11,529 bases of DNA from Gymnopilus junonius (lineage: Eukaryota; Basidiomycota; Agaricomycetes; Agaricales; Galerinaceae), in assembly GCA_015501075.1 (NCBI GenBank), contig JADNYJ010000844.1, positions 1 to 11,529 on the forward strand, written 5' to 3'. Position 1 is the stretch's first letter. Each line of letters starts with the position of its first letter. The translations under genes and the position numbers were made by a program. This document shows positions 9,245 through 11,529 of the stretch, one piece after another. The notes under the pieces are model-generated. The model had not been told where the DNA came from. It was given only the letters and a program-made list of their open reading frames with translations, and searched no databases.

Positions 9245-9391
9245 TTTCCTCCGATGTTTCTCTGAGCTCAATGCTGACTTTCTTCTGTCAAGGCTGTCGT
9301 GGACTGGCGTTCATTATGCGGGGAAGGCATGGTTGACTGTGGTCTGGGTACGTTACAGCTTATTAAATCCTTGGACATCTTTCCCTTGCTC

Positions 9392-9476
9392 CTTTGCGAT
9401 GATACAAAATCATTCAAACTAGAGTATCTGAGCGCCGTAATGGCCCGATGCTTTTACTATAACCCATGCTGAAATC
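9392..9476 (+). ncRNA. C/D-box snoRNA, snR78-like (25S U in GACUCUAG)
   Basis: Intron 2 of the host. Box C is GCGATGA (9396-9402, one mismatch), D' is CTGA at 9428-9431 and D is CTGA at 9469-9472. The stretch TCAAACTAGAGT (9414-9425) before D' is perfectly complementary over 12 nt to 25S ACTCTAGTTTGA. The fifth nucleotide upstream of D' pairs with the U of GAC-U-CUAG, which is yeast Um2421, guided by snR78. The second guide, before D, was not assigned. Confidence 0.82.
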
Positions 9477-9606
9477 TCCCATATTGATGTCCGCCTTCTT
9501 CCGTTCACTAATCCTTTTTCTCAGTGCTTGCTATTTCCCTTCAACGTGATATGTAGTTGGGCATAAAGTGTTGGTCTCCATTGGTGGGTATTCATGTCCC
9601 TTTCCC

Positions 9607-9704
9607 TATCGTGATGATTCAAAGGAGTTACCGCCTGAGTTGGTCCTCATTGGGCCAGCGTTGACGACAACTCCATGGCTGTATTTTTTAAATATCCTGA
9701 TTCT
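9607..9704 (+). ncRNA. C/D-box snoRNA, snR77-like (18S U in GCGGUAAUUCC)
   Basis: Intron 3 of the host. Box C is a perfect GTGATGA (9611-9617), D' is CTGA at 9635-9638, C' resembles TTGACGA (9661-9667) and D is CTGA at 9697-9700. GGAGTTACCGC (9624-9634) before D' pairs with the universal 18S 530-loop sequence GCGGTAATTCC over 11 positions, one a G-U wobble. The fifth-nucleotide rule selects the U of GCGG-U-AA, consistent with yeast Um578 and snR77. It directly follows the snR78-like unit, as in yeast. Confidence 0.8.
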
Positions 9705-9830
9705 TGTTCCTTTCTTTATTCGTTGAGCTACACCTAATCACTCTTTCTTTAGATCGTCCCTTGCCCGTATTACTGTTGTGGACAGGGCTGGTTGCTGCTT
9801 GTTGATGGTGGGTATCCGTTCCATCCTTTT

Positions 9831-9922
9831 TTGAATGATGTTTTATCACGACGGTCTTCGTACTATACGCTGCCGAAAATGCCCGCCACAGCTCAAAACT
9901 TCGGGCACCCCCCTCTGATCTC
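9831..9922 (+). ncRNA. Possible C/D-box snoRNA, target not assigned
   Basis: Intron 4 of the host. Box C resembles ATGATGT (9835-9841, last base off consensus) and box D is CTGA at 9915-9918. The spacing is right for a C/D snoRNA, and the intron length (166 nt) matches its snoRNA-bearing neighbours. The stretch before D, CGGGCACCCCCCT, gave no convincing rRNA match. Support comes mainly from context. Confidence 0.45.
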
Positions 9923-10069
9923 TCTCATGACTTCACCTTTCTTTCAACGTTATGCTGACCTACCTTTTCTTAGGTAACATTCGGAAGGGAACTCGGGTTT
10001 TATAATGACTCGACACATCTTGAATCGTTCTAAGGTATGCTCAGCTCTTCTCGTTATTTTCCTACCTTC

Positions 10070-10156
10070 TTCTGTGATGAAATTATCTTCAAAAATAATC
10101 AACTAGAAGCTGTTGCTGAGCCCCTGGGCCTTGATTTTATTTCTATTGCTGACTTT
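10070..10156 (+). ncRNA. C/D-box snoRNA, U24/SNORD76-like (25S A in AACAGCC)
   Basis: Intron 5 of the host. Box C is a perfect GTGATGA (10074-10080), D' is CTGA at 10116-10119 and D is CTGA at 10149-10152. ATCAACTAGAAGCTGTT before D' pairs with 25S AACAGCCTCTAGTTGAT over about 17 positions, with one A-C mismatch unless this species has U there. The fifth-nucleotide rule selects the A of AAC-A-GCC, matching yeast Am1449 (U24) and human 28S Am2350 (SNORD76). The second U24 target (Cm1437) has no obvious guide here, so this is closer to a single-target SNORD76-type RNA. Confidence 0.72.
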
Positions 10157-10371
10157 CTTTTCCGAAATTTATTTTGATGAATTCGAGCTCATCGTTTCGT
10201 TTCATAGGTATGTGGTCTCTCTTGATCTCCGGTTCTGGTCGTCGTCGCCGTCATCATGTTTGCCTTTGTCGTTGTGATGGTTTATGATCATGGCTGCATA
10301 GCTGTTGATGTATTCATATACATTGTGCTTGTTCACCTTCCTGTACTTTCATGTTGTTGACTGTAGTACTC

Positions 10372-10377
10372 AATAAA
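10372..10377 (+). terminator. AATAAA polyadenylation signal of the snoRNA host
   Basis: AATAAA follows the last inferred exon region and is the only canonical signal near the expected 3' end of the plus-strand transcript. Confidence 0.5.
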
Positions 10378-10593
10378 TTGAATGCTTATCATTATCGTAA
10401 TCCTTGTCTATGAATCAGCACAAAATCTGTAATTCTATGCTACTGGGTATGGAAGGATGTCGCAGTCACCCTGTAATACACTATAATACAGCTCTTTTGG
10501 TAAGAGTCTAACTGACTATCTCTATCTTTACTTCCAGCTGCTGTCGCGCCAGGCAAGTTTGGACTAATTTTCAATCAGTATCAGGACGGCCTG

Positions 10594-11529
10594 CTAACAA
10601 ACCAGGGGACTCACAGGCCGTGGTTTAGTGACATCTGAACTTTGAGGTTCTGAGGATGATAATGCTGTTGCAGCTGCGAAATTCATCGTGAAGGGCTCGA
10701 TGGACGATGGCGATTGTGGTATTGATGTCATGCCTGAGTTCCGTCGCCGGAGGGATTCACGGGTGTTGAGAACGGCGAGCAGGCTGTTGATGTACACTTT
10801 TTATACATGACTCGCGTCAGTCGAGTTGCAGATGGTGTAGGAAGTCTGAAGGAAGCACTCACGCTTCCCTAGGGCAAAGTAGATCCCCATGAAGACGAAT
10901 TGGTGTGGCCATATTGCGAACTGGATACAACAGTCTAGTTCGATGGCAGATGTTTGGATTAATCAACGGGCTCATACCGTGACAAAACAAGCCGTTGCGC
11001 AGACTCTGTATAAGGGCGGTTCTGGTCAGCTACGAAAAGTCATAACCCGTGTTGAGAAAGACTTGCGATGTCAGTAATCCTGTATTGATGCTATATAGCA
11101 TCAAGGTGGTGATTAATGAATCCGTTCTAGAGTTCCAGAATTCGGATGATGCGAGATAAAGAAGCAGTTAAAGGACGCTTACGACTTAAATCCTGTCCGT
11201 TGTTGGCTGAGCAGTTTGCATAGTGAAGCAGTTATTAGTCCATCTGCGACGACACTTCCTCCAAGGGCACCATAGAGTAACCACTGGAGTCCATCTAGGA
11301 TCAACCTCTCTTAGAGCAATCAGTGATCGATGATTACGAACCGACTCTTGGATGAGCGTTAAGAATGACATGGTGATTAAGCTAAAGTTGGCGAGCCAGA
11401 TAGGGTCGGTGGACTGCTAGACATCCTAAAGGAGAACTTACGCTCTGACCGCAAAGGCTTCATAGGTGTACATCAGAAAGGTGAAAAGATCTGAAGCCAA
11501 ATATACTTACCTACGCCCATCGCTTGAAG
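10594..11529 (-). CDS. DUF6534-like seven-helix membrane protein, 3' part (partial)
   Basis: Minus-strand pieces match the conserved core and C-terminus of DUF6534 proteins, a large basidiomycete family of multi-helix membrane proteins of unknown function. Seen in order are MYTYEAFAVR near 11480, LYGALGGSVVADGLITASLC with KLLSQQRTGFKS at about 11183-11265, then an intron at 11182-11127 and TDSLITTLMLYSINTGLLTS. Next come FAIWPHQFVFMGIYFALGK, an intron at 10862-10797, and LYINSLLAVLNTRESLRRR. A Ser/Pro-rich cytosolic tail ends at TAG 10594-10596. A frame break lies near 11270-11300. The exon joins around 10950-11066 and 11390-11480 are not resolved; after LLTS a GC-type donor (GCAAGT, 11061-11066) is possible. 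The 5' part is beyond the right edge. Family assignment is good; function cannot be given. Confidence 0.75.

Larger units (their letters stand above)
8960..10395 (+). ncRNA. snoRNA host gene: spliced, probably non-coding transcript with a C/D snoRNA-like unit in each intron
   Basis: Inferred exons are about 8960-9114, 9293-9347, 9557-9583, 9753-9807, 9974-10034 and 10208 to about 10395. Introns 9115-9292, 9348-9556, 9584-9752, 9808-9973 and 10035-10207 all have GT..AG ends. Several contain a CTGAC or CTAAT branch-like site. At 166-209 nt they are about three times longer than introns of neighbouring protein genes, and each contains a C/D-box-like unit. The first ATG after the pyrimidine-rich leader (9044) reads only MFPFANDVVGL before a stop. 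An AATAAA at 10372-10377 probably marks the 3' end. The exons thus appear dispensable carriers, as in vertebrate GAS5/UHG genes. A frame from ATG 9112 stays open for about 50 codons across exons 2-4, so a small peptide cannot be excluded. Transcript ends are approximate. Confidence 0.75.

Noticed and set aside
10208..10380. GTGATGG near 10275 as a sixth C/D snoRNA box C
   Set aside because: No CTGA box D at a suitable distance and no intron boundary around it.
1..11529. Mobile elements, CRISPR arrays or terminal repeats
   Set aside because: No transposase-like frame, long terminal or inverted repeats, or regularly spaced repeats were found by eye.

Overview
The window looks like nuclear DNA of a filamentous basidiomycete (Agaricomycetes-like). 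Its protein genes are cut by many short GT..AG introns of about 46-75 nt. Several products belong to families common in mushrooms: an FMO-type flavoprotein with an NTF2-like N-terminus, a type-B carboxylesterase and a DUF6534-type membrane protein. No bacterial-style operons, CRISPR arrays or mobile elements were seen.

Layout: 1-568 (-) is the N-terminal part of a flavin monooxygenase that runs off the left edge. 843-942 (-) is an intron-containing tRNA-like gene, probably Lys. About 1043-2307 (+) is an ABHD11/Imo32-type alpha/beta hydrolase in six exons. 2308-3004 is an apparently empty spacer. 3005-5218 (+) is a complete ten-exon carboxylesterase of 578 aa with an N-terminal hydrophobic anchor. 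5549-6931 (+) is a TSC13/TECR very-long-chain enoyl-CoA reductase. 6932-7635 has no supported gene. 7636-8818 (-) is an unrecognised five-exon gene of 302 aa. About 8960-10395 (+) is a spliced, probably non-coding transcript. 10594-11529 (-) is the 3' part of a DUF6534-like gene that runs off the right edge.

The most interesting element is the transcript at about 8960-10395. Its internal exons are tiny (27-61 nt), while its five introns are 166-209 nt, three times longer than other introns here. Each intron holds a C/D-box snoRNA-like sequence. Four carry guides complementary to conserved rRNA. By the fifth-nucleotide rule they point at A in GUAACUAUGAC of 25S (yeast Am2256, snR63), U in GACUCUAG of 25S (Um2421, snR78), U in GCGGUAAUUCC of 18S (Um578, snR77) and A in AACAGCC of 25S (Am1449, U24/SNORD76). 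The locus therefore appears to be a GAS5/UHG-like snoRNA host gene. The adjacent snR78-like and snR77-like units are in the same order as in the budding-yeast snR78-snR72 polycistron.

A second window-wide pattern is breaks in otherwise well-conserved reading frames that each look like one missing base, often in a short homopolymer. They occur in the monooxygenase, the hydrolase, the enoyl reductase, the DUF6534 gene and perhaps the tRNA. Splice sites and protein conservation are otherwise intact. This looks more like uncorrected sequencing deletions than gene decay, although the carboxylesterase and the 302-aa gene need no correction.
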